From: Chitinophaga pinensis
GTDB lineage: Bacteria > Bacteroidota > Bacteroidia > Flavobacteriales_D > Crocinitomicaceae
Reading direction: 5' to 3'
DNA length: 40,509 nt
NCBI GenBank assembly: GCA_943324745.2
Contig: CALPMT020000029.1
Location: 1-40,509 of the forward strand
Both the position numbers and the translations under genes were made by a program. The notes beneath the pieces were generated by a model, which saw nothing but the letters and a program-made list of their open reading frames with translations, was not told the origin of the DNA and searched no databases. Below, in pieces: positions 17,203 through 25,541 of the stretch; position 1 is the stretch's first letter; each line of letters starts with the position of its first letter.

Positions 17203-20200
17203 TTAATCATTGTAAACAATCCTATTACAATGTATTAAATCGCCTTTTGAGTCGTAAATATGAAAAAGATATACTCCTTCTACACTTACTTTTCTCAAAT
17301 CTATTGTCGTTTCAATATCATGCAATTTCGTGTTTAACAACTCTTTCCCTACAACATCTGTTACCTTCAATGTATATTTTTCGGGTGTATTATTGTTCAT
17401 AAATTGGATGTTCACGATTCCTGTTGTTGGATTTGGGAAGATTTTTAAACTATTATCAGTATCTAATTTCTGATCTATAGCACTAACACTAGTCGAATTA
17501 AACTTATATGGAAGAGACCATTGTACCATGGACAATGCATTTCCTGCAAATAATTTAAAACCACCTGACATAACCATATACAAATTAAAATCATCAACCG
17601 AATTAGAATTATTAAAATCAAATACAAAGTCATATTCTGGTTTTATAAATAAAGAATTTGAATTTATCGTTAGAGGTTTACCAAATGAATAATTCCACCA
17701 TCCAGCATCATAAACAGTAGTATTGACTCCCTTAACTCCATTCCAAATATTAATAAATTTATGATTATCTAAATTTTCAAACCTACCTCGAACATATTCA
17801 GCGTTTAATGTTGATATGTTATTTAACCAAGGATAAAATTCGATCACTTCATTATCCTCACAAATATCGTTATCATTTCCTCTACTATCAGGATTGTTGT
17901 CATCATCAATAGTTGAGGGTGTAGTTGGTGAATAAACCAATGGTTGGATAGGAATTGAAATACATTTAGTAGAATACTCTAAACCATTTTCTTGAACAAT
18001 AAAATCAATATATGCATTAGTCCCTGATGGTGTTTTAGGATCAATATTTATCTCAAACTCATCCGCAGACCAAACTTTATCATTCCATCCAATATTATTC
18101 AATGCTGAAGAGCTATCGGTGATTGTAATATGTGGATTATTGCTTCTTACTTTGCAAATACCACTTACAATGGATTGTCCATTGCCTTTTTGGTTTGTGC
18201 ATTCTACTTTGAATCGTGCTTTTTTGCCTGGATCTACCAGATTTCGAGGGTTTGATGGATTGGAAATAATAACTTCAGGAAGATTATAGTTATAATGTGC
18301 TGCAAAAGATGGTGAAATATTTACTTGATCTACAGCAGCAATATTTGTCAGATAAATATTTGGGTCGATTGAAGAAACTAAATTTACTTCAACCTCCTTG
18401 GTTACAGAACACTGATTAGCGTCTTTAATAAAAACGCTATATTTCCCAGAACAAAGATTAGAAGCTTTTTCTGTAACTTGATTATTCGCAAATGTATCCC
18501 ATTCATAGGTATAAGGAGCTACTCCATTTTTTATTGAGGTTACTGAAGCAGTACCATTACAGCTCCCACTACATCTGGTGTTAGGGGTAGATAAAAAAAT
18601 TGCTTCCAATTCAGGTGGTTGTTGAATGGTGAAATTTTGTTTTTTAATGCATCCGTTAGAATCGGTAATGCTAACCGTATAATCACCAGATTTCAAATCA
18701 CTTGCAACAGATGTATTTTGTATTGGCAAAGATATCCAATTATACAAATAAGGTTTTACACCACCACTTATTTTTAAATCTATCCTGCCATTATTACCCC
18801 CAAAACAAGTAGCGTTTTTTAATACGCCTGAAACACTTATTTCTGAAGGTTGAGATAAATAATCAGCATCACCATTTGATTTACAACCATTTGAATCAGT
18901 AACAGTTACTATGTATTTTCCAGCTTTAAGATTTTTCGCAGTAGATGTATTTTGAATAGGTAAAGTGTTCCAAGCATAACTATATGGCGCCTTGCCACCT
19001 GATGCAAATGCCTGAATTTTACCATTATTACCTTCAAAGCAAGTTAAATTAGTATTAATTGTTGATACAGAAATAGCAGAAGGTTCTTTAATTGTAACTG
19101 TTTTTGTTAACATACAACCCGAAATATCTGAAACAGAAACAGAATAACTACCTGCACCGAGATTTGCTAATTTGATAGAGTTAGTTGACCAACTACCAGA
19201 ACCCCAAGCATACAAATAGGGAGCAGTATTTCCAGAGAGCAATGTAACAGATGCTTTACCATCTTTACCTTGATAACAACTAACATCAGAATATGTAGTT
19301 GTAAAATCAAGAAGTATATTTGTGCCATATAAAAATTGAAAATCATCATTTCCAAATAATAACAAATCCATTTTTCCATCTTGATTTAAATCTGAATAAG
19401 AAATATTATCAAGCATCATTGGAACAGTAAATCCAGTTTCTATTCCAAAGCTACCTAATCCATTTCCTAATAATATTGATACTCGATTTTGACTACCACT
19501 AATCAAATCCAATTTACCATCGCTATTAAAATCACCACTAATTAAACGTCTAAGTGAACTAGGTAGACCTAAATTAAAATTAGTTGCTGCTCCAAAACTA
19601 CCTAATCCATTTCCTAATAAAACAGATACATTGGTTGATAAAGAATGAGACATAGCTAAATCCAATTTACTGTCACCATTAAAATCACCACTAATTAGAG
19701 ACATAGGGTAAGTACCAACATTAAAATTAGTTGCTGTTCCAAAACTACCAAGACCATTTCCCAATAAAACAGACACATTATTTGATTCAAAATTAGCCGT
19801 AGCTAAATCCAATTTGCTATCACCATTAAAATCACCACTAATTAAAGATATAGGGTTAGTACCAACATTAAAATTAGTTGCTGTTCCAAAACTACCTAAT
19901 CCATTTCCGAATAAAATAGATACATTATTTGAACCATTATTAGCCGTAGCTAAATCCAATTTTCCATCACCATTAAAATCACCACTAATTAAAGATTCAG
20001 GGTAAGTACCAACATTAAAATTAGTTGCTGTTCCAAAACTATCTAATCCATTTCCTAATAAAACAGATACATTATTTGAACCAATATTAGCCGTAGCTAA
20101 ATCCAATTTGCCATCACTATCAAAATCGCCACTGATTAAAGATTTCGGTATAATACCAACATTAAAATTAGTTGCTGTTCCAAAACTACCTAATCCATTT

Positions 20201-21453
20201 CCGAATAAAACAGATACATTTTTTGAACCAATATTAGCCGTAGCTAAATCCAATTTACCATCTCCATTAAAATCACCATTGATATGAAAAGAATTTGAAT
20301 TGTTTTTTCCAGCTCCTATTTTCAATGAATTAATAGGTGAGAAACCACCTACTCCATCTCCATTAAGGATATTAATATTTGTAATACATTTCGTATAAAT
20401 ACATTCTCTATTAACCGAAATTATATCTTTTACAGAATCATTATTAAAATCTACACTTATTAATTTATTACTAGAACCTCCATAAAAAATCGAATATTCT
20501 GATCCAAAACTTCCTAACCCACTTCCTATTATGATTGAAACGTAATTAGGATAAGTAATCGCTAAATCTATTTTACCATCGGCATTAAAATCACCACTTA
20601 TTAAAGATTCAGGGTTAGTACCTATTTTAAAATTGGTTACTGTTCCAAAACTACCAAGACCATTTCCCAATAAAACAGATACAGTATTTGACCCATAATT
20701 AGCAATAGCTAAATCCAATTTGCTATCACCATTAAAATCACCACTAATTAGAGACCTAGGGTAAGTACCTACATTAAAATTGGTTACTGTTCCAAAACTA
20801 CCAAGACCATTTCCCAATAAAATAGATACATTATTTGATTTAGAATTAGCAATAGCTAAATCCAATTTACTATCTCTATTAAAATCACCACAGATTAAAG
20901 ATTCAGGGTAAGTACCTACATTAAAATTGGTTGCAGCTCCAAAACTACCTAGTCCATTTCCGAATAAAATAGATACATTATGTGATCCAAAATTAGCCGT
21001 AGCTAAATCCAATTTGCTGTCACCATTAAAATCACCACTAATTAGAGACATAGGGTTAGTACCAACATTAAAATTAGTTGCTGTTCCAAAACTACCAAGA
21101 CCATTTCCCAATAAAACAGACACATTATTTGATTCAGAATTAGCCGTAGCTAAATCCAATTTACCATCTCTATTAAAATCACCACTAATTAAAGATATAG
21201 GGTTTTTACCTATTTTAAAATCAGTTGCTGTTCCAAAACCACCAAGATCATTTCCTAGTAAAACAGATACATTATTTGATTCAAAATTAACTGTAGCTAA
21301 ATCTACTTTACCATCGCCATTAAAATCTGCATTTGTTACATCATCTACTAGACCTTCAAATTTAATAGTGTTAGATTTAAAACAAATAGACTGAGCAAAA
21401 AGGTTAGAAACACAAAAAATAATTGACAAATAAACAATACTTAAATTTTTCAT
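17203..21453 (-). CDS. T9SS type A surface protein: 14 FG-GAP blades plus SprB repeats
   Basis: A 1416-aa secreted protein with a signal peptide (residues 1-20, ending LFAQ). Residues about 30-715 hold 14 FG-GAP/VCBS units of ~49 residues, each with a calcium-loop motif such as GDFNGDGKLDLA. Blades 6 and 13 are shortened, and blades 7 and 14 are the most divergent, as expected for two consecutive seven-bladed beta-propellers produced by whole-propeller duplication. Four SprB-type repeats follow (about 718-1025; motifs C-x-G-x-x-G-x and Y-x-Y-x-W plus SVSVSDISGC-like ends). Next are an unassigned beta-rich region (about 1030-1320) and a type A sorting domain (about 1330-1416, IFPNPTTG). The role is probably adhesion. 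The promoter carries the TACCCA-N4-TGGGTA operator also found beside the sensor kinase. Confidence 0.9.
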   Translation of the reverse strand: MKNLSIVYLSIIFCVSNLFAQSICFKSNTIKFEGLVDDVTNADFNGDGKVDLATVNFESNNVSVLLGNDLGGFGTATDFKIGKNPISLISGDFNRDGKLDLATANSESNNVSVLLGNGLGSFGTATNFNVGTNPMSLISGDFNGDSKLDLATANFGSHNVSILFGNGLGSFGAATNFNVGTYPESLICGDFNRDSKLDLAIANSKSNNVSILLGNGLGSFGTVTNFNVGTYPRSLISGDFNGDSKLDLAIANYGSNTVSVLLGNGLGSFGTVTNFKIGTNPESLISGDFNADGKIDLAITYPNYVSIIIGSGLGSFGSEYSIFYGGSSNKLISVDFNNDSVKDIISVNRECIYTKCITNINILNGDGVGGFSPINSLKIGAGKNNSNSFHINGDFNGDGKLDLATANIGSKNVSVLFGNGLGSFGTATNFNVGIIPKSLISGDFDSDGKLDLATANIGSNNVSVLLGNGLDSFGTATNFNVGTYPESLISGDFNGDGKLDLATANNGSNNVSILFGNGLGSFGTATNFNVGTNPISLISGDFNGDSKLDLATANFESNNVSVLLGNGLGSFGTATNFNVGTYPMSLISGDFNGDSKLDLAMSHSLSTNVSVLLGNGLGSFGAATNFNLGLPSSLRRLISGDFNSDGKLDLISGSQNRVSILLGNGLGSFGIETGFTVPMMLDNISYSDLNQDGKMDLLLFGNDDFQFLYGTNILLDFTTTYSDVSCYQGKDGKASVTLLSGNTAPYLYAWGSGSWSTNSIKLANLGAGSYSVSVSDISGCMLTKTVTIKEPSAISVSTINTNLTCFEGNNGKIQAFASGGKAPYSYAWNTLPIQNTSTAKNLKAGKYIVTVTDSNGCKSNGDADYLSQPSEISVSGVLKNATCFGGNNGRIDLKISGGVKPYLYNWISLPIQNTSVASDLKSGDYTVSITDSNGCIKKQNFTIQQPPELEAIFLSTPNTRCSGSCNGTASVTSIKNGVAPYTYEWDTFANNQVTEKASNLCSGKYSVFIKDANQCSVTKEVEVNLVSSIDPNIYLTNIAAVDQVNISPSFAAHYNYNLPEVIISNPSNPRNLVDPGKKARFKVECTNQKGNGQSIVSGICKVRSNNPHITITDSSSALNNIGWNDKVWSADEFEINIDPKTPSGTNAYIDFIVQENGLEYSTKCISIPIQPLVYSPTTPSTIDDDNNPDSRGNDNDICEDNEVIEFYPWLNNISTLNAEYVRGRFENLDNHKFINIWNGVKGVNTTVYDAGWWNYSFGKPLTINSNSLFIKPEYDFVFDFNNSNSVDDFNLYMVMSGGFKLFAGNALSMVQWSLPYKFNSTSVSAIDQKLDTDNSLKIFPNPTTGIVNIQFMNNNTPEKYTLKVTDVVGKELLNTKLHDIETTIDLRKVSVEGVYLFHIYDSKGDLIHCNRIVYND
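19320..21350 (-). repeat. Tandem ~147-bp DNA repeats encoding FG-GAP blades
   Basis: The coding repeats are still highly similar at DNA level; for example AAACTACCTAATCCATTTCC recurs with few changes. Most units are 147 bp (49 codons). Long identical stretches imply recent unequal recombination or gene conversion. Confidence 0.85.
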
Positions 21454-21467
21454 CTTTTAAATTTTTA

Positions 21468-21513
21468 CAAATCTACGCTTTCAAAAAATGGTATATCTAC
21501 CCACAAGTGGGTA
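21468..21513 (-). promoter_or_regulatory. Promoter and TACCCA-N4-TGGGTA operator of the FG-GAP/SprB gene
   Basis: The -7 box TAGATTTG (21468-21475, minus) lies 14 nt before the start codon. The inverted repeat TACCCA-CAAG-TGGGTA is at 21498-21513, centred at 21505.5, which is 30.5 bp upstream of the first base of the -7 box (about -43 from the expected transcript start). No TTTG -33 box is present, as expected for an activator-dependent promoter. The same arrangement occurs at 22586-22631. Confidence 0.75.
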
Positions 21514-21535
21514 TATTTATTAGAATATTCTTTTT

Positions 21536-21973
21536 TTAATCCTTGTAATATTCTCTTATCTCAACTTGTTTATTATCAATCTGAAGAAATGTTGAAGTGA
21601 TTAATGATCTAAATGATAATGCTTCAATTTTTTTTACTGTAGTTTTAATTGTACCATTGACAATCTTAGTTTCAATCAATGTGTTGTTGAGTGAGTCTCC
21701 GAACTTCCAATTAAATTGTTCTTTTTGATTTGTTTTTTCATCAGAATTACATGTCATATCACCATTCATATATTCTACTTTTCCGTTTGTAAAATATTGA
21801 ATTCGATCGTCCATATCGCAGCCTCTGATTATTTCTGTAACATTAGCCGAGTCTTTTATTTCAGTTTTTGACGTAAGTCTCCATAAACTATCCGTTAGTA
21901 ACTGTTGCTTTGTCCTTGATTTTGGGCAGCCGTATAGAAAAAGTATAGAGAGTAAATACGCGATTTTTTTCAT
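21536..21973 (-). CDS. Lipocalin-like lipoprotein (paralogue of the next gene)
   Basis: A 145-aa predicted lipoprotein: a hydrophobic signal segment ends in the lipobox-like LYGC (Cys16). The mature part has W-R-L near its N-terminus, then C-D-M-D-D-R-x-x-Y-F-x-x-G-K-V and a second Cys before the first beta-rich half ends. These spacings match the 163-aa protein encoded just upstream and recall the lipocalin-like (Lipocalin_4-type) lipoproteins of Bacteroidota. The ligand is unknown. It has no operator of its own and lies 104 nt downstream of the paralogue, separated by a terminator-like hairpin. Confidence 0.7.
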   Translation of the reverse strand: MKKIAYLLSILFLYGCPKSRTKQQLLTDSLWRLTSKTEIKDSANVTEIIRGCDMDDRIQYFTNGKVEYMNGDMTCNSDEKTNQKEQFNWKFGDSLNNTLIETKIVNGTIKTTVKKIEALSFRSLITSTFLQIDNKQVEIREYYKD

Positions 21974-22017
21974 ATGAAAATAGATTATTCTTACAATAGT
22001 GTATTTCTTTAATTAAC

Positions 22018-22050
22018 AAAAAAAGACTGCTCTTTCGAAACAGCCTTCTT
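22018..22050 (-). terminator. Terminator-like hairpin between the two lipoprotein genes
   Basis: The palindromic core GCT-C-TTTCGAAA-C-AGC extends with partial outer pairing and is followed, in the minus direction, by seven T residues. It lies 28 nt after the stop of the 163-aa lipoprotein gene. Confidence 0.65.
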
Positions 22051-22077
22051 TGCTAACTAATCTTATACATCAAACTA

Positions 22078-22569
22078 CTAATGACTTAAAGTCATTTTAT
22101 GTTTTGTAGTGATTTTATTAATAGTATATTCCAATGAATACACTAACTTATCTTTTGTTAATTCGTCAACTTTATAGGTAGACATACTTTCTTCCTTTTT
22201 TGATGGGATAAATTCACTTATAAAAATAGCACCATTTATAGATTCCATAAACCAATTAGTTGTATCAATTGATTTAGGGTTTTCATCAGTACAAAGTACA
22301 TTACCACTTCTGAAAATAGCAGTGCCGTTTTTAAAGTACTGTCTTTGATCATCTTTATCACACGCTTTTATTTGTTCGGTTAAAGGCATCGTATCATTAA
22401 TAATTGTATTTGACACTAATTTCCACGGTGCTGTACACAAAAGTTCTATACTTCCAGAAACAGTTAGTGGAGCAGGTGAAGCAGGTGAAGCAGGTTTAGC
22501 CGTTTCTTTATCACAAGATGCAACTAAAATACCTAGAACTAATGCCCCAAAAAGGAATACTTTTTTCAT
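22078..22569 (-). CDS. Lipocalin-like lipoprotein under the TACCCA operator
   Basis: A 163-aa lipoprotein with signal peptide and lipobox LVASC (Cys19), then a Pro/Ala/Ser linker (PASPASPAP). The mature domain has P-W-K-L-V-S-N, C-D-K-D-D-Q-R-Q-Y-F-x-x-G and a second Cys (VLCTDENP). This is the same scaffold as its 145-aa neighbour and typical of small lipocalin-like lipoproteins of Bacteroidota. It is divergently transcribed from the sensor-kinase gene. Its promoter has the TACCCA-N4-TGGGTA operator in the same geometry as the large FG-GAP/SprB gene, so it is probably an output, or an accessory sensor component, of the two-component system. Confidence 0.75.
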   Translation of the reverse strand: MKKVFLFGALVLGILVASCDKETAKPASPASPAPLTVSGSIELLCTAPWKLVSNTIINDTMPLTEQIKACDKDDQRQYFKNGTAIFRSGNVLCTDENPKSIDTTNWFMESINGAIFISEFIPSKKEESMSTYKVDELTKDKLVYSLEYTINKITTKHKMTLSH

Positions 22570-22585
22570 AATAATTTTTTTTTGA

Positions 22586-22631
22586 CAAAATTATACTTAA
22601 AAAAAGTATTTAATCTACCCACTTATGGGTA
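22586..22631 (-). promoter_or_regulatory. Promoter and TACCCA-N4-TGGGTA operator between lipoprotein and kinase genes
   Basis: The -7 box TAATTTTG (22586-22593, minus) lies 16 nt before the lipoprotein start. The operator TACCCA-CTTA-TGGGTA (22616-22631) sits within perfect 11-bp arms TAATCTACCCA/TGGGTAGATTA (22611-22636). The centre is 30.5 bp from the first base of the -7 box, identical to the site before the FG-GAP/SprB gene. On its other side the kinase start codon (22667) is 43 bp away, so autoregulation of the kinase is possible. Confidence 0.8.
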
Positions 22632-22666
22632 GATTAGAGTTAAATAAAGAAATTAATTTGGCTTTT

Positions 22667-24526
22667 ATGAAATTAAAGCACCTAAATTTTTATTTACTAT
22701 TCGTAGTATTATCGTATAGTAATTTATTATTAAGCAGAGAATTAGTATTAAACAAAAACTATAAAATTGAATCATTAAATACTTATTTATATACGTATAA
22801 TAATAAGTCAAACACAACACAAAGCATTCACACCCTTTTTAACACTAAAAATAAAATTTGGAATCAAATTGGTAAACAAGGGTTTAAAAAGAAGAATGAT
22901 ACTAGTGTTTGGTGGTTAAAATTCAATGTGAAATGCAAAAAAACGGGTCGTTATTATTTAGAAAATCAATACCCTTTACTGGAAACTTTTGAATTATTTC
23001 ATGAGTGCGAGAATAAAGTATTTCACTATGGAAATTTCGGTTTACGCATCCCAGCTGAGTATACTCCTAAACAAAAATACCCCACTTTCATACTTAATCT
23101 TACCAAGGGAAAATCGTACACATTCTTCATCAAATTATATAAAAAATTTGCCATACCTAGTCAACCGTTATACTTGTACTCGGACACAAGTTATCATGAA
23201 CTGAATAAAAAAGATGAACGCGAATATGGTTTAATTTTTGGAATTATACTTGTATTAATATTCATGGGTATATTGACTGGAATAATATTTCGTTTAAAAA
23301 TCTACTTTTATTACACCTTTTATATGATTTCATTGGGAGGAATTCTATTTATTGCTAATGGACTATTTAGGATATACACTCCGAACCAATACCTTCTTGA
23401 GGCTTATTTTACAATGTACTACTTTATAATATGTACATTTTTTGCGCTTTATTTAATCTTATATAAACTTTTTGACATACGAAAAGAATTTCCAAAACTT
23501 CACAAAATCATTCAATGGAAAATAGTCGCGACATTTATTAACATGACAATTAACCAAATAGCATTTTTTTATTGGCCTAATTATCCACTCAAACTTTATG
23601 AAATCGCAAATATTTTACTAATTCTTTATCCATTATTTCTTTTTAGTATTTGTTTCATCATCTATAAACGTTATCGCTCTGAAAAAGCATTGTATTTTTT
23701 ACTACTCTTTACGTTTACGCTCATATTCACTGTATTTTTTTCACTTCTTCCCTTTTCATTTGTGTCCCACAATCAATTGATGACTTTTCGTTGGATTATT
23801 GTTTTCGAAGGAATTGCAGTATTATTAATATTACATCGAGATTTATATCGATCAAAAATAAATGCTATTGAATTACAAAAAAACCTACTGTTAGAAGAGA
23901 AAAAATCAATTGAAAATTATGCGAATGGATTGTTAGATGAAAGAAACAGAATTGCGCGCGAACTACATGATTCAATTAGTTCAAACCTAACAGTATTGGA
24001 AATGCAATTAACTAAATTAAATCAAAATGAAAAAAATATCTTTTTTTTAAATGAAATTCGAAAAATTCAACAAGACATACGATCAACCTCTCATGACTTA
24101 CACCCTATAACCTTAAAATCAAACAAGTTAGTTGAATCTATTAATTTAGAAATCGCAAAAATGGAAACTATTTTTGAGGATATTACTTTTAAATTCACTG
24201 TTTCAACTAGTGATGAATTTACATTGATTAAACAGGAAATTAAAGAAATAATTTATTTTTCATTCTGTGAATTGGTACAAAATTGTTTGAAACATGCCAA
24301 TGCAACTATTATTGAAATAGAATTAAACATTTTACAAAATGACATTTATCTACTAGTTATTGATAACGGTATCGGATACATATCAGACAACAAAAAAAAT
24401 AACGCAGGTATAGGCTTACAAACTCTAACAAAAAGAGCCTTACAATTAAATGGAAAATTTGAAGTTATAAAATTAGAAAATGGAATGAAGCATATTTTCG
24501 TAGTTCCATTAATTAAAGAAACCTAA
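22667..24526 (+). CDS. 7TM sensor histidine kinase (7TMR-DISM type, HisKA_3)
   Basis: A 619-aa sensor kinase. I start it at ATG 22667, where the signal sequence MKLKHLNFYLLFVVLSYSN begins; an upstream in-frame ATG at 22625 lies inside the operator palindrome. An extracytoplasmic domain (about 25-185) resembles the DISM sensing domain (W-W-L-K-F-x-V near its start). Seven hydrophobic helices follow (about 190-395). After a short coiled coil comes the HisKA_3 dimerisation box NRIARELHDSISSNLT with His434 as the likely phospho-acceptor, then a HATPase with the N-box ELVQNCLKHA and glycine motifs DNGIGY and GIGLQTL. This is the NarL-partner class of kinase. The response-regulator gene is convergent and overlaps its 3' end by 14 nt. 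Confidence 0.92.
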   Translation: MKLKHLNFYLLFVVLSYSNLLLSRELVLNKNYKIESLNTYLYTYNNKSNTTQSIHTLFNTKNKIWNQIGKQGFKKKNDTSVWWLKFNVKCKKTGRYYLENQYPLLETFELFHECENKVFHYGNFGLRIPAEYTPKQKYPTFILNLTKGKSYTFFIKLYKKFAIPSQPLYLYSDTSYHELNKKDEREYGLIFGIILVLIFMGILTGIIFRLKIYFYYTFYMISLGGILFIANGLFRIYTPNQYLLEAYFTMYYFIICTFFALYLILYKLFDIRKEFPKLHKIIQWKIVATFINMTINQIAFFYWPNYPLKLYEIANILLILYPLFLFSICFIIYKRYRSEKALYFLLLFTFTLIFTVFFSLLPFSFVSHNQLMTFRWIIVFEGIAVLLILHRDLYRSKINAIELQKNLLLEEKKSIENYANGLLDERNRIARELHDSISSNLTVLEMQLTKLNQNEKNIFFLNEIRKIQQDIRSTSHDLHPITLKSNKLVESINLEIAKMETIFEDITFKFTVSTSDEFTLIKQEIKEIIYFSFCELVQNCLKHANATIIEIELNILQNDIYLLVIDNGIGYISDNKKNNAGIGLQTLTKRALQLNGKFEVIKLENGMKHIFVVPLIKET

Positions 24527-25115
24527 ATTGATTCGTTAATGAAATTAAATCGTTTACACTTTCAACATCTAATTTTGCTTTAATATTTTTTCTGTGCGTT
24601 TGAACAGTTAGAATACTGATAGAAAGTTTTTCAGAAATCTGTTGATTCGTATTTCCTTTCATTATAAAGTTTAATACTTCTGCTTCCCTCGGTGTTATTT
24701 CAGAAAATAACTTTTTAGGTATCTGATAACTTCCCCAATACTCCCCAGACTCTAAAATTAATTTACATCCATTCAAAAACTCATCTACCGATTTACTTTT
24801 ACCTATGAAACCATTTAAGTTCTGTTTTCTAGACTCTAAATAAACATCAAGGGTTTCGTAATTTGTATAAATTAATATGCTTAAATCACTAAACTCTTTT
24901 TTTAACTCATCAATATAATTGAATGAAGATGCTCCATTTAATGATACGTCCAATACTAATAAATCAACTTTAGTATCTCTTAATTTTTCAATCAATGTTT
25001 TATGATCATTGGAGTATGACACGTCAGAAACAAAAACTTGTTTATTCAATAATTCTACCATTGACATTGTCAAAATAGGATGATCATCACAAATATGGAC
25101 TGAATAAGTTTTCAT
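24513..25115 (-). CDS. LuxR/NarL-family response regulator
   Basis: A 200-aa two-domain response regulator. The receiver domain (1-120) has the acidic pair in HICDDHP, the phospho-acceptor Asp56 in LLVLDVS and the conserved Lys106 in GFIGKSKS. The C-terminal DNA-binding domain (about 138-200) opens with ITPREAEVLNFIMKG and has the recognition-helix region SILTVQTHRKNIKAKL, typical of LuxR/NarL. It is the natural partner of the neighbouring HisKA_3 kinase, and such regulators bind short inverted repeats. The TACCCA-N4-TGGGTA sites are therefore its likely target, by inference. The gene is convergent with the kinase (14-nt overlap), not co-directional, which is unusual. Confidence 0.92.
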   Translation of the reverse strand: MKTYSVHICDDHPILTMSMVELLNKQVFVSDVSYSNDHKTLIEKLRDTKVDLLVLDVSLNGASSFNYIDELKKEFSDLSILIYTNYETLDVYLESRKQNLNGFIGKSKSVDEFLNGCKLILESGEYWGSYQIPKKLFSEITPREAEVLNFIMKGNTNQQISEKLSISILTVQTHRKNIKAKLDVESVNDLISLTNQFRFL

Positions 25116-25126
25116 AATAGATTCAA

Positions 25127-25156
25127 AAATAATTATTTAAAATTAAATAATTATTT
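25127..25156. promoter_or_regulatory. AT-only inverted repeat upstream of the response-regulator gene
   Basis: Perfect 14-bp arms AAATAATTATTTAA and TTAAATAATTATTT are separated by AA, starting 12 nt upstream of the response-regulator start codon. It could be an operator or a 5' hairpin. The pure A/T composition lowers confidence. Confidence 0.4.
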
Positions 25157-25207
25157 TTTCATTTCACCTCAACAAAAAGCTTATTCATATCCCTTCCGCT
25201 ATGAATT

Positions 25208-25453
25208 TTATCGGAAATCCCCAGAGGCAATGTACTTTTTTAGCTTTTCTTTGAGAATAGCTTTTGCATCGTTGGGAGTGTAATCTAATGTAAGTGTTCA
25301 ATCTCCCATCACGGCAACTTGAAAAGCGTGTACCGTTCTGCATCTGCACCATTATTTATTATGGAGATAACTAATCGTGTAAAAATCTTTTTCTTTTAAA
25401 TCTTCGCAGGTAGATTCCAAATTCATTCGTTTAATATCGAAAATTACGTTCAT
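25208..25453 (-). pseudogene. Decayed small gene of unknown family
   Basis: The 426-bp gap before alaS (25116-25541) contains a broken frame on the minus strand. It starts ATG at 25453 (MNVIFDIKRMNLESTCEDL), continues to an in-frame stop, shifts frame (GADAERYTLFKLP), and shifts again to LDYTPNDAKAILKEKLKK followed by YIASGDFR and a stop. Joined, these segments read as a plausible ~80-aa protein with at least three lesions. I do not recognise the family. Chance similarity to coding sequence cannot be excluded. Confidence 0.4.
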
Positions 25454-25502
25454 AATGATTAGAATTTACCTAATCAAATAGACAAATAAATTTTTAATCC
25501 CT

Positions 25503-25510
25503 TATCTTTG
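25503..25510 (+). promoter_or_regulatory. Putative -7 box of alaS (TATCTTTG)
   Basis: It fits TAnnTTTG, 31 nt upstream of the chosen alaS start at 25542. No good TTTG -33 box is seen. Confidence 0.5.
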
Positions 25511-25541
25511 AGCAAAATTGATTCAAAACACCCAAGACACT

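Noticed and set aside
19320-21350. Regular 147-bp repeats as a possible CRISPR array
   Set aside because: The repeats are in-frame coding units without unique spacers and encode FG-GAP blades.
19814-21394. Plus-strand frames opposite the FG-GAP repeats
   Set aside because: Repetitive antisense translation of the tandem blades.
22625-22666. Upstream ATG for the sensor kinase
   Set aside because: It lies inside the operator palindrome and delays the signal sequence. ATG 22667 fits better.
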